Source: Actinomycetes bacterium
GTDB taxonomy: Bacteria > Actinomycetota > Acidimicrobiia > Acidimicrobiales > Palsa-688
Direction of reading: 5' to 3'
NCBI GenBank assembly: GCA_021796905.1
Contig: JAKABK010000132.1
Coordinates: forward strand, 1-5,958
Length of the DNA stretch: 5,958 nt
Shown: positions 4,990-5,958 of the stretch, piece by piece
How the letters are laid out: each line of letters opens with the position of its first letter
Position numbering within the stretch: position 1 is the first letter of the stretch
Position numbers and translations under genes: made by a program
Notes under the pieces: generated by a model
Databases searched by the model: none
Seen by the model: the letters and a program-made list of their open reading frames with translations, nothing else
What the model was told of the DNA's origin: nothing

Positions 4990-5958
4990 GTCCCCCGCAG
5001 CACGGCCGCCCGGACCAGCTCGCCGATCCCCGCGGCACGCACCCGGTCCTGGTCCTCCTGGTACTTGAGGACCGTCCCGAGGGTCAGGTCGAGGGTCCGC
5101 TCGTCGATGGTGGCCCGCCCGAGGGCGGCGATCGCCGTGGCCCAGTCGATGGTCTCGGCCACCCCGGGAGGCTTGTAGAGCTGCATCCCCCGGAGTGCCC
5201 CGACCGCGGCGGCGACCTGGCGGGCCAATCGGGGGGCGGCGGCCGGCGCTCGCAGAGCGACGATCGCCACCTCCCGTTCGAAGTCGGGGTGGCCGACCCA
5301 GTGGTAGAGGCAGCGCCGCTTCAACGCGTCGTGGACGTCCCGGGTCCGGTTGGAGGTGATCACCACCCGCGGCGGGACCTCCGCCCGGAAGGTCCCGAGC
5401 TCCGGCACGGTGACCGCGTACTCCGAGAGGATCTCCAGGAGGAACGCCTCGAACTCGTCGTCGGAGCGGTCCACCTCGTCGATCAGCAGGACCGGCGGCG
5501 GGCCGTCGGGATGGTCGATCGCCTGCAGGAGCGGGCGACGCACGAGGAAACGCTCGGAGTAGACCGCGTCGGTCAGCTCGACGCCGGCGTCGGGGGCTGC
5601 GGGAGCGGAGGGGCGTTCCCCTGCGATCTCGGCAGCCCGGAGCTGCAGGAGCTGGCGGGCGTAGTCCCACTCGTAGACCGCCTGCGAGACGTCGATCCCC
5701 TCGTAGCACTGGAGCCGGATCAGCGGCCCACCGGTCCAGGCCGAGAGCACCTTGGCGACCTCGGTCTTGCCGACACCGGCCTCCCCTTCGAGCAGCAGTG
5801 GACGCTGCAGGACCATGGACAGGAAGATCGAGGTGGCGAGGCCCTCGTCGGCGATGTAACCGTGGGCCTCCAGGGCGGCGGCGACGGTCTCGACATCGCC
5901 GGGCTCGCCGCCCGGGGAGCCTGCCGCCGGGTCCGCCGGGTCCGCCGAGCCCGTCGGG
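4986..5958 (-). CDS. coxD: MoxR-family AAA+ ATPase (CoxD), 5' end beyond the window
   Basis: This is a MoxR-family AAA+ ATPase of the CoxD type, an ATP-driven chaperone needed for posttranslational assembly of the Mo/Cu site of aerobic CO dehydrogenase. The window shows 323 residues and the stop. Residues are numbered here from the first full codon at 5957. A Pro/Ala/Gly-rich lead of about 20 residues with no start codon comes first, so the true start is past the right edge. The helix ALEAHGYIADEGLATSIFL follows, then Walker A GEAGVGKTE (K64), and LIRLQCYEGIDVSQAVYEW, a signature of this subgroup. Next are Walker B LLIDEVDRSDDEF (D160, E161), sensor 1 VVITSNRTRDVHDALKRRC (N203) and HPDFEREVAIV. 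The Met at 5816 lies just before Walker A and is internal, not the start. The stop overlaps the coxE start (ATGA), a common pairing for MoxR and VWA genes. A generic MoxR protein for another target is possible, but the neighbours favour CoxD. Confidence 0.94.
   Translation of the reverse strand, partial: PTGSADPADPAAGSPGGEPGDVETVAAALEAHGYIADEGLATSIFLSMVLQRPLLLEGEAGVGKTEVAKVLSAWTGGPLIRLQCYEGIDVSQAVYEWDYARQLLQLRAAEIAGERPSAPAAPDAGVELTDAVYSERFLVRRPLLQAIDHPDGPPPVLLIDEVDRSDDEFEAFLLEILSEYAVTVPELGTFRAEVPPRVVITSNRTRDVHDALKRRCLYHWVGHPDFEREVAIVALRAPAAAPRLARQVAAAVGALRGMQLYKPPGVAETIDWATAIAALGRATIDERTLDLTLGTVLKYQEDQDRVRAAGIGELVRAAVLRGT

Noticed and set aside
3823..5178. Long plus-strand open frame of about 450 codons antisense to coxE and coxD.
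   Set aside because: It has no recognisable domain and low-complexity Arg/Gly/Pro-rich composition, and it lies opposite two genes with complete family motifs. Long antisense frames are expected at this GC content.
3799..5709. A 636-codon frame extending coxE upstream across the coxD region.
   Set aside because: The extension overlaps the Walker A and B coding parts of coxD in another frame and has no VWA or AAA+ motifs. The ATG at 4989 gives the usual CoxE length.
5920..5950. Short tandem repeat of a gtccgccgg unit at the right edge.
   Set aside because: It encodes an ADPADPA stretch in the low-complexity lead of CoxD and has too few copies to mean more than codon-level repetition.

Overview
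The window is very GC-rich, gene-dense, and coded entirely on the minus strand. It suggests a high-GC actinobacterium, possibly of the Acidimicrobiia type. That guess rests on the base composition, frequent GTG starts, and a DUF501 gene beside a Ppx/GppA gene, a pairing typical of Actinobacteria. The lineage below phylum is not proven by anything visible here.

In transcription order (right to left), six genes form an accessory cluster for a molybdenum hydroxylase of the aerobic carbon monoxide dehydrogenase (Cox) type. They are a MoxR/CoxD AAA+ ATPase (cut by the right edge), a CoxE-type VWA protein, a short XdhC/CoxI protein, a longer XdhC protein with a Rossmann domain, a MobA-like molybdopterin cytidylyltransferase, and a CoxG SRPBCC protein with a C-terminal membrane anchor. 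Two more genes follow without a visible break: a DUF501 protein and a Ppx/GppA phosphatase (cut by the left edge). All junctions are overlaps of 4 to 10 nt or gaps of 4 to 10 nt, so there is no room for a promoter or terminator between genes. Any promoter for the cluster must lie inside a coding region or beyond the right edge.

The first six genes make sense as one maturation system. CoxD and CoxE are expected to act as an ATPase and VWA-adaptor pair on the apo-enzyme. The two XdhC-type proteins and the cytidylyltransferase would supply and protect sulfurated molybdopterin cytosine dinucleotide cofactor. CoxG would link the enzyme to the membrane and quinone pool. The structural subunits (CoxL, CoxM, CoxS types) are not in the window and would be expected beyond the right edge.

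The most unusual features are three. A 39-bp tandem duplication lies inside the cytidylyltransferase gene and lengthens the nucleotide-binding loop. Two XdhC-type genes sit in tandem, only one of which keeps the conserved cysteine motifs. The Cox cluster joins directly to the DUF501-ppx pair, which in Actinobacteria usually follows eno and ftsB. I saw no RNA genes, insertion sequences, CRISPR arrays or origins, and I do not see a wholly new system here.
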